From Streptomyces globisporus (GTDB lineage Bacteria > Actinomycetota > Actinomycetes > Streptomycetales > Streptomycetaceae): a stretch of DNA of 55,116 nt. The position numbers were made by a program, and so were the translations under genes. The stretch covers positions 1-55,116 of the forward strand of contig NZ_QWFA01000062.1 in NCBI RefSeq assembly GCF_003501885.1, given 5' to 3'. The notes beneath the pieces were generated by a model, which ran no database searches, was not told the origin of the DNA, and saw only the letters and a program-made list of their open reading frames with translations. This document shows positions 1-8,918 of the stretch, piece after piece (the stretch's first letter is position 1; each line of letters begins with the position of its first letter).

Positions 1-84
1 CCCGCGTAAGCCTTAGGCGGGCCCGTCCTCTGCCCGAGGGGTGGTCGGGGGCCTTAGGAGGCGGGCCCGCCCGCCTTACGCGGG
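1..84. terminator. Long GC-rich hairpin, probable terminator
   Basis: CCCGCGTAAG at 1-10 is the exact reverse complement of CTTACGCGGG at 75-84, and the flanking GGGCCC-rich stretches continue the pairing imperfectly. GCCTTAGG occurs twice in direct orientation (10-17 and 51-58). The element lies just past the stop of the minus-strand gene at 98, so a terminator is the simplest reading. What lies left of base 1 is unknown. Confidence 0.5.
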
Positions 85-97
85 TGCTCGGGCCCGG

Positions 98-712
98 TCA
101 GCCGCCGGCCGGGGTGCCCGCGCTGGGCAGGGAGGCGAAGAGGTCGAAGTACATGCCCGCGGAGATCAGCACACCGAGGACGCCGAGGGCGACACCGGCC
201 AGGGCGACCGCGCGGACCCAGGCGGGCTGCGGCCGGTCGGCGGGGGCGCCGAAGGCGGGGCGGACCAGGACGACGACGCCGACGAGCAGGGCCAGCACGG
301 CGAAGACGCCGTTGACCAGGGCCGTGGTGTGCCAGGCGTCCCCGTAGATCTCCGAGATCTGCTGGGCCGGGCTGCCGCCGCCGGAGAGTTTGATCTGGCC
401 GATGAGCGTCTCGCGCTCGGCGGCCACCCGGCCGGTCCACGCGCCGGTCAGGGCGACGACGCCGAGGGCCGCGGAGACGACGGCCGCCGCGCCCGCGCCG
501 ACGCCGTGCCGGGCCGTCTCGAAGGGGTCGGGCTCCAGGTCCTCGTCCTGGACGCCGTCGTCGGCCGCGTCGTCACGGACGGCCTGCTCGCCGAGGTCGT
601 CGGCCTCCGACGCCGTACCCAGGGCGTCCTTCGTCTCCGTGTCCTTCGTCGCCGCGTCCTCCGCGGCAGCCGTCTCGTCGGGGTTCGTCGTCTTGGAGGG
701 GGTGGTGTTCAT
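98..712 (-). CDS. Three-helix membrane protein of unknown function
   Basis: A 204-residue protein starting MNTTPSKTT. An acidic, Asp/Glu/Thr-rich N-terminal half (about residues 1-60) with no predicted fold precedes three hydrophobic helices near residues 63-87, 125-150 and 165-190, separated by a short loop containing GGGSPAQQ. The charged tail is probably cytoplasmic. The start is the only ATG that leaves out a low-quality upstream extension; no strong ribosome-binding site precedes it. I do not recognise a family. The hairpin at 1-84 follows the stop. It is separate from the GNAT gene upstream (59 bases). Confidence 0.75.
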   Translation of the reverse strand: MNTTPSKTTNPDETAAAEDAATKDTETKDALGTASEADDLGEQAVRDDAADDGVQDEDLEPDPFETARHGVGAGAAAVVSAALGVVALTGAWTGRVAAERETLIGQIKLSGGGSPAQQISEIYGDAWHTTALVNGVFAVLALLVGVVVLVRPAFGAPADRPQPAWVRAVALAGVALGVLGVLISAGMYFDLFASLPSAGTPAGG

Positions 713-771
713 GCGCCGCACGCTAGGGGGCCCGGATGAGAGCCCCCTTAACGCCGGGCGTGCGCCGGGGT

Positions 772-1329
772 TCAGCGCCCGGTGCGGGCCTTCCACTCCG
801 GGGCGAGCACCGACCAGATCTCGGAGTCGTGGCGTACGCCCCGGTAGAGGTAGTTCTGCCGGATCACCCCGTCGCGGGTCATGCCCAGCCGCTTCGCCAC
901 CGCGATCGACTTCGTGTTCGCTGCGGAGGCGTCCCACTCGATGCGGTGCATGCCGCGCTCGTACACCGCCCAGTCGATCAGGCGCTCGGCGGCGCGGGTG
1001 ATCAGGCCGCGGCCCTGGGCGGCGGGCTCCAGCCAGACGCCGATCTCGCAGTTGCCGGACGCCGTGTCGAAGATCCGGAAGAGGACGCCGCCGACGAGGG
1101 TGCCGTCCAGCCAGATCCCGTACAGCCGCCCGGTGTCCGCCGCCTGCTTCTCCGCGTACCGCTGGAGCAGGGCGCGGGCCGAGTCCCGGTCCGTGGCGAA
1201 GGAGGCGAAGGGGATCCAGGGGTCGACCAGCTCGCGGGCCCGGTCCATGTGGGCGAGGAACTCCTCGTCCTGCCAGACCTCCAGCGGTCGCAGCTCCGCC
1301 TTGTCGTCACCCAGGGATATGGCGAACAT
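772..1329 (-). CDS. GNAT N-acetyltransferase, RimJ/RimL type
   Basis: 185 residues, the usual length for this family. It would transfer an acetyl group from acetyl-CoA to an amine, possibly a protein N-terminus; the substrate cannot be told. The acetyl-CoA loop is visible as Q-G-R-G-L in the segment EPAAQGRGLITRAAERLI (about residues 107-124), followed by the motif B segment NTKSIAVAKRLGMTRDG typical of RimJ/RimL. GGAGGAG lies 5-6 bases before the ATG. The start lies inside the end of the MMPL transporter gene (23-base overlap, different frame), so the two are probably co-transcribed and translationally coupled. Confidence 0.88.
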   Translation of the reverse strand: MFAISLGDDKAELRPLEVWQDEEFLAHMDRARELVDPWIPFASFATDRDSARALLQRYAEKQAADTGRLYGIWLDGTLVGGVLFRIFDTASGNCEIGVWLEPAAQGRGLITRAAERLIDWAVYERGMHRIEWDASAANTKSIAVAKRLGMTRDGVIRQNYLYRGVRHDSEIWSVLAPEWKARTGR

Positions 1330-3547
1330 CGTGCTCCTCCTCCGTCTGCGCGACACCCTCCTCGGTGGCGCGCGCCCCGGGGATCTTCGCATGGAGCGGT
1401 ACGCAGTCGGGCGGCTCGATGGAGATCCGGGGCAGCCGCTTCTCCAGCCAGCCCGGCAGCCACCAGTTCGCGCCGCCGAGCATGTGCATCAGCGCGGGCA
1501 CGAGCAGGGTGCGCAGGACGAAGGCGTCCAGGGCGACGGCGGTGGCGAGCGCGATGCCGAACATGGCGATGACCCGGTCGCCGCTGAGCACGAAGGCGAG
1601 GAAGACGGAGATCATGATCACGGCGGCGGAGTTGATGACCCGGCCGGTCTCGGCGAGGCCGACCCGTACGGAACGCCGGTTGTCGCCGGTCTCCAGCCAC
1701 TCCTCGTACATCCGGCCGACCAGGAAGACCTGGTAGTCCATGGAGAGTCCGAAGAGGACCGAGACCATGATCACGGGGAGGAAGGGTTCGATGGGCCCGG
1801 CGCTCCCGAGGCCGAGCAGTTCGCTTCCCCAGCCCCACTGGAAGACGGCGACGACGACGCCGAAGGAGGAGGCGACGGCGGCCACGTTCATCACGGCGGC
1901 CTTGATCGGGATGCCGATGGACCGGAAGGCCAGGAGCAGCAGCAGACAGCCGAGCCCGATGACGACCCCGACGAACAGGGGCAGCTTCCCGACGATGATC
2001 TCGGCGAAGTCGTCGTAGCTCGCCGTCACCCCGCCCACATGGGCCTCCAGCGAGGTGTTGTCCCGGACCGGTGGCAGCACGTCGCCCCGGATCCGGTCGA
2101 CCAGCTCGCTGGTCTCCTGCGACTGGGGCGAGGAGTCGGGGACGACGGTGAGGAAGGCGGTGTCGCCGCCGCTGTTGTACGTGACCGGGCTGACGGACGC
2201 GACGCCCTCGGTGGTGCGCAGCTTCTCGGGCAGCGAGTCCAGGGCGAGCCGGTCGTCGGCGCCGTCGAGCTGGGCGGCGATGGTGAGCGGGCCGTTGACG
2301 CCGGGCCCGAAGCCGTCGGCGAGGAGGTCGTAGGCCTGCCGGGTGGTGGCGGTGGCCGGGTTGTTGCCCTGGTCCGATGTGCCCAGGTGGAGACCGAGGG
2401 CGGGCAGGGCGAGCACCAGCATGACGACGGCCGCGACCCCGCCGAGGAGCTTGGGGTGGCGCTCGACGAAGGCGGACCAGCGGGCGGCGAAGCCGGTGGG
2501 CAGTTCGGGGCGCGGTCCGTGTTCGGCGAGCTGCCGGCGTTCGCGGCGGCTGAGGGCCCGCATCCCGATGAGGGAGAGCAGGGCGGGCAGCAGGGTGACG
2601 GAGGCCAGCACGGTGAGGACGACCGTGAGCGAGGCGGCGATGGCGACGCCGTTGAGGAAGTCGAGCCGCAGGATCAGCATGCCGAGCAGGGCGATGCAGA
2701 CGGTGACCCCGGCGAAGACGACGGCGCGGCCGGTGGTCGCGACGGCGTTCTGAGCCGCTTCCGGCACGGACATGCCGCGCCGGAGTCCTCTGCGGTGCCG
2801 GGTGACGATGAACAGGGCGTAGTCGATGCCCACGCCGAGCCCGATGAGCATGCCGAGCATCGGGGCGAAGTCGGCCACGGTCATCAGATGGCCGAGCAGC
2901 ACGGTGCCCGCGTAGGCGGTGCCGACGGAGACCAGGGCGGTGGCGATGGGCAGCAGGCTGGCGGCCAGCGAGCCGAAGGCGAGGAAGAGCACGACGGCCG
3001 CGACAATCACGCCGATGCCCTCGGCGACGTGGGCGGACGGCGCTTCGGTGAGGGCGACGGCGGTGCCGCCCAGCTCGACCTGGAGTCCGTCGGCCTCGGC
3101 GGCCTTCGCGGTGTCGACGAGGGCCTGGGCCTGGGAGGCGGGGATCTCGTCGGCGGGGCGGTCGAACGTGACCGTGGCGTAGGCGGTGTGGCCGTCCTGG
3201 CTGATCTGGCCGGGGCCCGCGGTGCCGTAGGGGCCGGTGACCGCGCCGACGCCCGGCAGGTCCTCGATCGCGTGGAGCGTGCGGGTCATGGTCTGTTCGA
3301 CGTCAGCGGCTCTGACCGTGGAGTCGGTGGTGTGCCAGACGACGGTGTCGGTGTCACCGCCGAGGTCGGTGAAGCCGCGGGAGAGCAGCTCGGTGGCCCG
3401 GCCTGATTCGGTGCCGGGGACCTCGTAGTCGTTGGAGTACGCCGAACCGGCGATGCCCGCCGCTGCGGCGGTGCCGCCGAGGGCGGCGAGCCAGATGAGA
3501 ACGGCGACGAGACGGTGCCTGATGCACCAGCGGGCGATGGCAGCCAA
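1307..3547 (-). CDS. MMPL/RND-family membrane transporter
   Basis: 746 residues with the typical actinobacterial MMPL layout: one helix, an extracellular domain (about 35-175), a five-helix block (about 180-330), a charged loop, a second helix and extracellular domain (about 375-530), and a second helix block (about 540-700). The GVGIDYALFIVTRHRRG and GLSMDYQVFLVGRMYEE segments are the paired Asp-Tyr signatures of proton-driven MMPL pumps that export lipids or drugs. The start is a TTG with AGGGAG eight bases upstream. Palindromes at 3584-3601 and 3610-3626 lie just upstream and could be repressor sites. The stop overlaps the GNAT gene. Confidence 0.92.
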   Translation of the reverse strand: MAAIARWCIRHRLVAVLIWLAALGGTAAAAGIAGSAYSNDYEVPGTESGRATELLSRGFTDLGGDTDTVVWHTTDSTVRAADVEQTMTRTLHAIEDLPGVGAVTGPYGTAGPGQISQDGHTAYATVTFDRPADEIPASQAQALVDTAKAAEADGLQVELGGTAVALTEAPSAHVAEGIGVIVAAVVLFLAFGSLAASLLPIATALVSVGTAYAGTVLLGHLMTVADFAPMLGMLIGLGVGIDYALFIVTRHRRGLRRGMSVPEAAQNAVATTGRAVVFAGVTVCIALLGMLILRLDFLNGVAIAASLTVVLTVLASVTLLPALLSLIGMRALSRRERRQLAEHGPRPELPTGFAARWSAFVERHPKLLGGVAAVVMLVLALPALGLHLGTSDQGNNPATATTRQAYDLLADGFGPGVNGPLTIAAQLDGADDRLALDSLPEKLRTTEGVASVSPVTYNSGGDTAFLTVVPDSSPQSQETSELVDRIRGDVLPPVRDNTSLEAHVGGVTASYDDFAEIIVGKLPLFVGVVIGLGCLLLLLAFRSIGIPIKAAVMNVAAVASSFGVVVAVFQWGWGSELLGLGSAGPIEPFLPVIMVSVLFGLSMDYQVFLVGRMYEEWLETGDNRRSVRVGLAETGRVINSAAVIMISVFLAFVLSGDRVIAMFGIALATAVALDAFVLRTLLVPALMHMLGGANWWLPGWLEKRLPRISIEPPDCVPLHAKIPGARATEEGVAQTEEEHDVRHIPG

Positions 3548-3583
3548 CGGACGAGCTCCCTGCGGGTTCGTGGACCTTTACCC

Positions 3584-3601
3584 GCAGATAACGTGATCTG
3601 C
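3584..3601. promoter_or_regulatory. Palindrome upstream of the MMPL gene, possible repressor operator
   Basis: GCAGAT at 3584-3589 and ATCTGC at 3596-3601 form a dyad around AACGTG, whose core ACGT is itself symmetric, so only one base pair breaks an 18-bp palindrome. It lies 37 bases before the TTG start. A related half, GCAGATCGTGATC, follows at 3641-3653. MMPL genes are often controlled by TetR regulators with sites like this, but no regulator gene is adjacent. Confidence 0.5.
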
Positions 3602-3609
3602 CCGTAAAC

Positions 3610-3626
3610 GTCTCATGACCTGAGAC
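3610..3626. promoter_or_regulatory. Second palindrome upstream of the MMPL gene
   Basis: GTCTCA at 3610-3615 and TGAGAC at 3621-3626 are exact inverted repeats with a five-base spacer. It sits eight bases from the 3584-3601 palindrome, so the MMPL promoter region carries two different dyads. Confidence 0.4.
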
Positions 3627-3679
3627 CGCCAACTCTGACAGCAGATCGTGATCCTTTGTCCGTTTCGTGGCCATGGTCA

Positions 3680-3721
3680 CAGGGCCTGATCTGCCCCTTA
3701 TACGGGGCAGATCAGGCCCTG
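3680..3721. terminator. Perfect 18-bp stem, terminator of the phospholipase C gene
   Basis: Bases 3680-3697 and 3704-3721 are exact reverse complements (arm contains AGGGCCTGATCTGCCCC) with a TTATAC loop. It lies 16 bases past the phospholipase stop on the minus strand and before the MMPL promoter, so it should insulate the two genes. There is no T run, as is usual in Streptomyces. Confidence 0.8.
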
Positions 3722-3737
3722 GGGCCTCTGCGGTCGG

Positions 3738-5840
3738 TCAGCCCGAGACGCTCGCCCGGCCGTTCTCGATGTGCCCCATGAGCCGCCGCCGGAAGCCGTC
3801 CTCCCCGTCGACGGTGACGTCGAGGTCGTACCAGCCGTGCGCGTCGGCCGCCGAGTGCACCAGCGACCGGCTGCGGCCCGGCTTGACCGTGACACGGCGG
3901 GTCCAGTCCCGTACGTCGTCCTCGTCGACGTAGCCGAGCGGCCGCACCAGGAAGGTCAGGGGGCGGCGGCCGGTGTTGCGCAGGGTGAGGTGGATGTCGC
4001 GGTCGCGGTGGTCGATGCGGCTGGCGACCTCCGCTCCCCCGTCGGCCGGTCCGGCGAACTCGCGCCGGAAGCCGTTCGGCCCGGTGACCGTGAAGCGGTA
4101 CGCCTCCCCCGCCACCGGGACCGCCCAGTGGGCCCGGCCCCGGACGTCCTTGTGCTGCGGGGCCGGGAATTCGTCCGCGTACGGGTAGAGCGCGAAGTGC
4201 GCCGAGGACCGGCCGCTGTTGTCCAGCTCCACCCGCAGTCCGCCGTCGGTCCGCCGCGCCTGGGCGTCCGGCCGGTAGGGCAGCGGGCGCGCCGGGCGTA
4301 CGCCGGGCTCCTGCTCGGGGAGGTGCTGGACGGCGGGCGGCTTCGGCTGCCAGCGGCCCTCGAACGGCGGGATCGCCCCGGGCGTCTGCACGGCGGGCTG
4401 CCGGCGGGCCCGGGTGAAGTCGAAGGCGGAGGTGAGGTCGCCGGTGACCTGGCGTCGCCAGTCGCCGATGTTGGGCTCCTTCACCCCGGTCCAGCGCTCC
4501 AGGAACTGGATCACGGAGGTGTGGTCGAAGACCTCGGAGCAGGCGTATCCGCCGACGGTCCACGGCGAGACGACCAGCAGCGGCACCCGGATCCCGAGGC
4601 CGGTCGGGCGGCCCTCCCACTGCTCCTCGGTCACCTCGGGGGGTGCGACGGGCGGCGGGACGTGGTCGAAGAAGCCGTCGTTCTCGTCGTAGTTGATCAG
4701 CACGGCGGTGTGCCGCCAGACGTCGGGGTGCTTGCCGAGCGCGTCGAGGATCTTGTAGACGATGGTGGCGCTGTGCACCGGCGACGAGGTGCTCGGGTGC
4801 TCGGAGTCGACCGCCGAGGGGACCAGGTAGGAGACCTCCGGCAGCGTCCCGGCGGCCACGTCCTTCGCGAACTCCTCGGCGAGCGTCCCGGTGGGCACCC
4901 GGCGCAGCCCCCGCTCGAACAGGCTGCGCTCCTGCTTCGTGAGCGTGGTGACACCCTCGTCCAGCAGCCCGAGGAGCCGGGTGCGCTCGGCCTCGGACGC
5001 GCCGCGGACCTTGGCGTAGAAGGCTTCCATGTACGTGTGGCCGCCGGTCTTGGCCAGTGCCTTGCGGGCTATGGCCTTGAAGGTGGCGTAGAACTCGATC
5101 TGGTTGTCGGTGAAGTTCTCCCACTCGGTGTACGTCCGCCAGCTGCGCCCGGCCTTCTCCAGCCGCTCGGCGTAGGTGGACCAGTCGTAGCCGGGGTGGG
5201 TGCCCTCGTTGTAGGCGTCGTTGCCGACGGCCCGTTTCCCGTTCGCCTCGAAGCCGGTCTTCCCGCTCCAGAGGTGGTTGCGGTTGGGGCTGGTGGAGGT
5301 GTGGATGGAGGAGTGGTAGGCGTCGCAGACGGTGAAGGTGTCGGCCAGCTCGTAGTGGAGCGGGATGTCGCGGCGGTCGTAGTACGCCATCGTGGCCGCG
5401 GTCTTCGCGCTGATCCAGCCGTTCATCCAGCCGCCGCCCCAGGCCTTCGCGCCGCCGCTCCAGGAGTGGTCGAGGGCGCCGATGTACTGGAGGTCCTTCT
5501 TCTGCTCCTCGGCCGCCCCGCGCACCGGGAAGGGCAGCACGGTGGAGCCGGCCGCCCCGGGCTGCTCGAACACGGTCCCGCCGGTGGGCAGCTCCACGGC
5601 GTTGCGGTCGCCGAAGCCGCGTACGCCGCGCAGGGTGCCGAAGTAGTGGTCGAAGGACCGGTTCTCCTGCATCAGGATCACCACATGCTTGATCGACCCC
5701 AGCCCGCCGGACCCCGCGTGGGCGGGCTGCGCGGCGATGGCGGCCTGGAGCGACGGCGGCAGGAACGATCCGGCCGCAGCGGCGCCGAGTGCGCCGCCGC
5801 CCAGCGCGAAGAGCCGTCGCCGTGACATGTCCGTGGTCAA
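3738..5840 (-). CDS. Secreted phospholipase C, phosphocholine-type, Tat exported
   Basis: 700 residues, full length for the bacterial phosphocholine-specific phospholipase C family, which cleaves phosphatidylcholine or sphingomyelin outside the cell. The N-terminus carries a twin-arginine signal (SRRRLFALGGG then a hydrophobic stretch to about residue 35). The phosphoesterase core starts at about residue 50 with KHVVILMQENRSFDHYFG and has the NRNHLWSG and NYDENDGFFDHVPPP metal-site motifs. Two small C-terminal beta domains (about 500-590 and 600-700) match the DUF756 repeats of this family. The TTG start has GGAGG five bases upstream; an internal ATG at 5828 is badly spaced from it. A single GTTCACC half-unit lies upstream (5922-5928, minus strand), weak evidence for phosphate control. 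Confidence 0.93.
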   Translation of the reverse strand: MTTDMSRRRLFALGGGALGAAAAGSFLPPSLQAAIAAQPAHAGSGGLGSIKHVVILMQENRSFDHYFGTLRGVRGFGDRNAVELPTGGTVFEQPGAAGSTVLPFPVRGAAEEQKKDLQYIGALDHSWSGGAKAWGGGWMNGWISAKTAATMAYYDRRDIPLHYELADTFTVCDAYHSSIHTSTSPNRNHLWSGKTGFEANGKRAVGNDAYNEGTHPGYDWSTYAERLEKAGRSWRTYTEWENFTDNQIEFYATFKAIARKALAKTGGHTYMEAFYAKVRGASEAERTRLLGLLDEGVTTLTKQERSLFERGLRRVPTGTLAEEFAKDVAAGTLPEVSYLVPSAVDSEHPSTSSPVHSATIVYKILDALGKHPDVWRHTAVLINYDENDGFFDHVPPPVAPPEVTEEQWEGRPTGLGIRVPLLVVSPWTVGGYACSEVFDHTSVIQFLERWTGVKEPNIGDWRRQVTGDLTSAFDFTRARRQPAVQTPGAIPPFEGRWQPKPPAVQHLPEQEPGVRPARPLPYRPDAQARRTDGGLRVELDNSGRSSAHFALYPYADEFPAPQHKDVRGRAHWAVPVAGEAYRFTVTGPNGFRREFAGPADGGAEVASRIDHRDRDIHLTLRNTGRRPLTFLVRPLGYVDEDDVRDWTRRVTVKPGRSRSLVHSAADAHGWYDLDVTVDGEDGFRRRLMGHIENGRASVSG

Positions 5841-5974
5841 GAGAGCCTCCTGGTTCCGGTGGTTACAGCCGGGAAGCTAGTCAGACCGGGTGGCGTCGGG
5901 AAGGACTGTGCGCGGCCCGGTGGTGAACGTCCAAGAGGTCCGGCCCGAAAGTCCAACCCGGAGTGACGGCGTTC

Positions 5975-7234
5975 TCACACCCCGATGAGGTGCAGGGACC
6001 CCCAGAGCGCGAGGGTGGCGGCCAGCAGCGTCGCCGGTACGGTCGCGATCCCCAGCCGGGTGAAGTGGCCCAGCTCGGGGGCGTCCCCGTGCACGTGCAG
6101 GATGCGCCGCCACAGGAGCGTGGCCAGCGATCCGACGTACGTGAGGTTCGGCCCGAGGTTCACCCCGATCAGGGCGGCGAGCAGCGGCCCGGGCCCCGCC
6201 GCCGCGACGATCGGGAGCAGGGCGAGGATCGCGGGCAGGTTGTTGATCACGTTGGCGAGCAGGGCCGCGACCACGGCGACGCCGAGGAGGGCGGGCAGGG
6301 TGTCACCGTCCGGCAGCAGGGCGGCGATCCCGTCGCCGAGGCCGTTGTCGACGACCGCCTTGACGACGACGCCGAGCGCGAGGACGAAGACGCAGAACAG
6401 CGGGTTGGCCGAGCGGACGACGGCGAGCGGCGTGGTCTCCCGCTTGGCGAGCGCCCGTACGGCGAGCACCAGGGCCCCCGCCAGTGCCGCCCACAGCGGC
6501 TCGGCGCCCTCGAACGAGGTCACGACGAACCCGGCCAGGGTCAGCGCCAGCACGACGAGCGTGAAGACAGGGACCGGCGTGCGCTCCGCCTCGGGATCCG
6601 GCGCGTGCGCCCCGGCGGCCAGGTCGTCCTTGAAGGCGCGGCGGAAGACGGCGTACTCGACGGCGATGGCGGCGAGCCAGGGCAGCGCCATCAGCGCGGC
6701 GAACCGGGTGAAGGAGAGCCCGCTCGCGGTGAACGCCAGCAGATTGGTCAGGTTGGAGACGGGGAGCAGGAGGGACGCGGAGTTGGCGAGGTGCGCGCAG
6801 GCGTAGACGTACGGGCGGGGCCGCGCGCCGACCCGGGCGGCGGTGGCGAGGACGACCGGGGTGAGCAGGACGACGGTGGCGTCCAGGCTGAGGACGGCGG
6901 TGACGATCGAGGCGACGACGAAGACCCCGCCGAGGAGGGGGCGCGTCTGCCCCCGGCAGGCGCGGGCGACCCAGTCACCGGCGGCCCGGAACAGCCCTTC
7001 GTCCGCGCAGAGCTGGGCCAGCACGAGGATCGCCGCGAGGAAGCCCACGACGGGCAGCAGTTCGCCGACCTGTTCCCGCGCCTCGGGCCAGGACACCGCG
7101 CCCAGGGCCACCACGAGCACGGCGGCGGGCACGGCGACGGTCGCCTCCGGCAGGCCCCGGGGGCGCAGGACGGCGAAGGCGAGGACACCCAGGAGCAGGG
7201 CGAAGGAGACGATCTCGGCGGTGATGGTGTTCAG
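5975..7234 (-). CDS. ArsB/NhaD-superfamily anion permease
   Basis: About 420 residues and roughly eleven helices. Conserved hairpin segments are VLSLDATVVLLTPVVLATA and NLTNLLAFTASG in the first half and VINNLPAILALLP and GVNLGPNLTYVGSLATLLW in the second, the inverted repeat layout of the ion-transporter (ArsB/NhaD, SLC13-like) superfamily. The ion is not predictable; such proteins are commonly labelled arsenical pump membrane proteins, yet no arsenic genes are nearby. Start uncertain: GTG at 7132 is the first conventional codon, but the frame stays open and encodes a further hydrophobic helix (IVSFALLLGVLAF) back to a CTG at 7234 preceded by a weak GAGAG. I chose the longer form because it supplies the missing first helix. 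Confidence 0.8.
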   Translation of the reverse strand: MNTITAEIVSFALLLGVLAFAVLRPRGLPEATVAVPAAVLVVALGAVSWPEAREQVGELLPVVGFLAAILVLAQLCADEGLFRAAGDWVARACRGQTRPLLGGVFVVASIVTAVLSLDATVVLLTPVVLATAARVGARPRPYVYACAHLANSASLLLPVSNLTNLLAFTASGLSFTRFAALMALPWLAAIAVEYAVFRRAFKDDLAAGAHAPDPEAERTPVPVFTLVVLALTLAGFVVTSFEGAEPLWAALAGALVLAVRALAKRETTPLAVVRSANPLFCVFVLALGVVVKAVVDNGLGDGIAALLPDGDTLPALLGVAVVAALLANVINNLPAILALLPIVAAAGPGPLLAALIGVNLGPNLTYVGSLATLLWRRILHVHGDAPELGHFTRLGIATVPATLLAATLALWGSLHLIGV

Positions 7235-7321
7235 GGGGACTCTCAGGGTGGTTCAGGGGATCGATCAAGGTGCTGCGAAGCACGAGGGGCCGACGCGTCC
7301 GCGATGGCGTACGGCTCACGG

Positions 7322-7379
7322 CCGAAGGGGCGGCGCGCCCGTGGGTACGTGAGTACGTACGGGTGCACCGCCCCTTCGG
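7322..7379. terminator. Long hairpin after gatB
   Basis: CCGAAGGGGCGG at 7322-7333 pairs exactly with CCGCCCCTTCGG at 7368-7379. Inside, CGCCCGT at 7336-7342 pairs with ACGGGTG at 7359-7365 allowing one G-U. It begins 15 bases past the gatB stop and probably ends the gat transcript. Confidence 0.75.
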
Positions 7380-7393
7380 GGACGATCAGGCGG

Positions 7394-8902
7394 TCAGCCC
7401 TCGACGCCGAGCTTCTCCAGGATCAGCTCGCGCACGCGCGCCGCGTCCGCCTGTCCGCGGGTGGCCTTCATGACCGCGCCGACGAGCGCGCCCGCCGCCG
7501 CGACCTTGCCGCCGCGGATCTTGTCCGCGATGGCCGCGTTGCCCGCGATGGCCTCGTCCACGGCCGTGGACAGCGCGCCCTCGTCCGAGACGACCTTCAG
7601 GCCGCGCTTCTCGACGACGGTGTCGGGGTCGCCCTCGCCCGCGAGGACGCCCTCGATGACCTGGCGGGCCAGCTTGTCGTTGAGGTCGCCCGCGGCGACG
7701 AGCGCCGCCACCCGGGCGACCTGCGCCGGGGTGATCGGGAGCTCGTCCAGGCCGCGGCCGGTCTCGTTGGCGTTACGGGCCAGCTCGCCCATCCACCACT
7801 TGCGGGCCTGGTCCGCAGGGGCGCCCGCCTCGATCGTGGCGACGATCAGGTCGACCGCGCCCGCGTTGAGGATGGACTGCATGTCGTGCTCGGAGACACC
7901 CCACTCCTCCTTGAGCCGCGCCCGGCGCAGCCGGGGCAGCTCGGGGAGGCCCTTGCGCAGTTCCTCGACCCAGTCGCGCGCGGGCGCGACGGGGACCAGG
8001 TCCGGCTCGGGGAAGTAGCGGTAGTCCTCGGCGTTGTCCTTGATGCGGCCGGCCGTGGTGGAGCCGTCCTCCTCGTGGAAGTGCCGGGTCTCCTGCACGA
8101 TCGTGCCGCCCGAGGACAGCACGGCGGCGTGCCGCTGGATCTCGAAGCGGGCGGCCCGCTCGACGGAACGCAGCGAGTTCACGTTCTTCGTCTCGGAGCG
8201 GGTGCCGAACTTCTCGGTCCCGTTGGGGCGCAGCGACAGGTTGACGTCGCAACGCATCTGGCCCATCTCCATGCGGGCCTCGGAGACCCCGAGGGCCTTG
8301 ATCAGCTCGCGGAGCTCGGCGACGTACGCCTTGGCGACCTCGGGGGCACGGGCCCCGGCTCCCTCGATCGGCTTGGTGACGATCTCGATGAGCGGGATAC
8401 CGGCCCGGTTGTAGTCGAGCAGGGAGTGGGACGCGCCGTGAATACGGCCGGTGGCGCCGCCGACGTGCGTCGACTTGCCGGTGTCCTCCTCCATGTGGGC
8501 GCGCTCGATCTCCACCCGGAAGATCTCGCCGTCCTCCAGCTGGACGTCCAGATAGCCGTTGAAGGCGATCGGCTCGTCGTACTGCGAGGTCTGGAAGTTC
8601 TTCGGCATGTCCGGATAGAAGTAGTTCTTCCGGGCGAACCGGCACCAGTCGGCGATCTCGCAGTGGAGCGCGAGACCGATCTTGATGGCCGACTCCACGC
8701 CGATCTCGTTGACGACCGGCAGGGCGCCGGGCAGTCCGAGGCAGACCGGGCAGGTCTGGGAGTTGGCGTCCTGCTTCAGCTCCGTGGAGCAGCCGCAGAA
8801 CATCTTGGTCTTGGTGCCGAGCTCGACATGGACTTCGAGGCCCATGACGGGGTCGTAGGACGCGAGCGCGTCCTCGTACGACACCAGGTCAGTGACAGTC
8901 AC
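7394..8902 (-). CDS. gatB: Asp-tRNA(Asn)/Glu-tRNA(Gln) amidotransferase subunit B
   Basis: 502 residues. GatB binds misacylated Glu-tRNA(Gln) or Asp-tRNA(Asn), activates the acyl group with ATP and amidates it with ammonia from GatA. The catalytic cradle domain fills about residues 1-300 with [20 protein letters not shown] at the N-terminus. Zinc-ligand cysteines are visible in MFCGCSTEL and [11 protein letters not shown]. The C-terminal helical and YqeY-like tail domains fill about 300-502 ([18 protein letters not shown] and the [17 protein letters not shown] end). GTG start with GAGAGGG upstream. In this genome gatC and gatA come first and a small membrane-protein gene is inserted before gatB. 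Confidence 0.97.
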   Translation of the reverse strand: MTVTDLVSYEDALASYDPVMGLEVHVELGTKTKMFCGCSTELKQDANSQTCPVCLGLPGALPVVNEIGVESAIKIGLALHCEIADWCRFARKNYFYPDMPKNFQTSQYDEPIAFNGYLDVQLEDGEIFRVEIERAHMEEDTGKSTHVGGATGRIHGASHSLLDYNRAGIPLIEIVTKPIEGAGARAPEVAKAYVAELRELIKALGVSEARMEMGQMRCDVNLSLRPNGTEKFGTRSETKNVNSLRSVERAARFEIQRHAAVLSSGGTIVQETRHFHEEDGSTTAGRIKDNAEDYRYFPEPDLVPVAPARDWVEELRKGLPELPRLRRARLKEEWGVSEHDMQSILNAGAVDLIVATIEAGAPADQARKWWMGELARNANETGRGLDELPITPAQVARVAALVAAGDLNDKLARQVIEGVLAGEGDPDTVVEKRGLKVVSDEGALSTAVDEAIAGNAAIADKIRGGKVAAAGALVGAVMKATRGQADAARVRELILEKLGVEG

Positions 8903-8918
8903 GGTGAAACTTTCCCTC

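Noticed and set aside
881..3406. An 841-codon plus-strand frame opposite the MMPL gene
   Set aside because: Composition (Gly/Asp/Glu/Gln rich, no domains) is typical of the antisense of a GC-rich membrane protein gene.
5922..5928. A PHO-box-like GTTCACC unit before the phospholipase C gene
   Set aside because: Only one clear unit; a functional box needs direct repeats, which I could not see.
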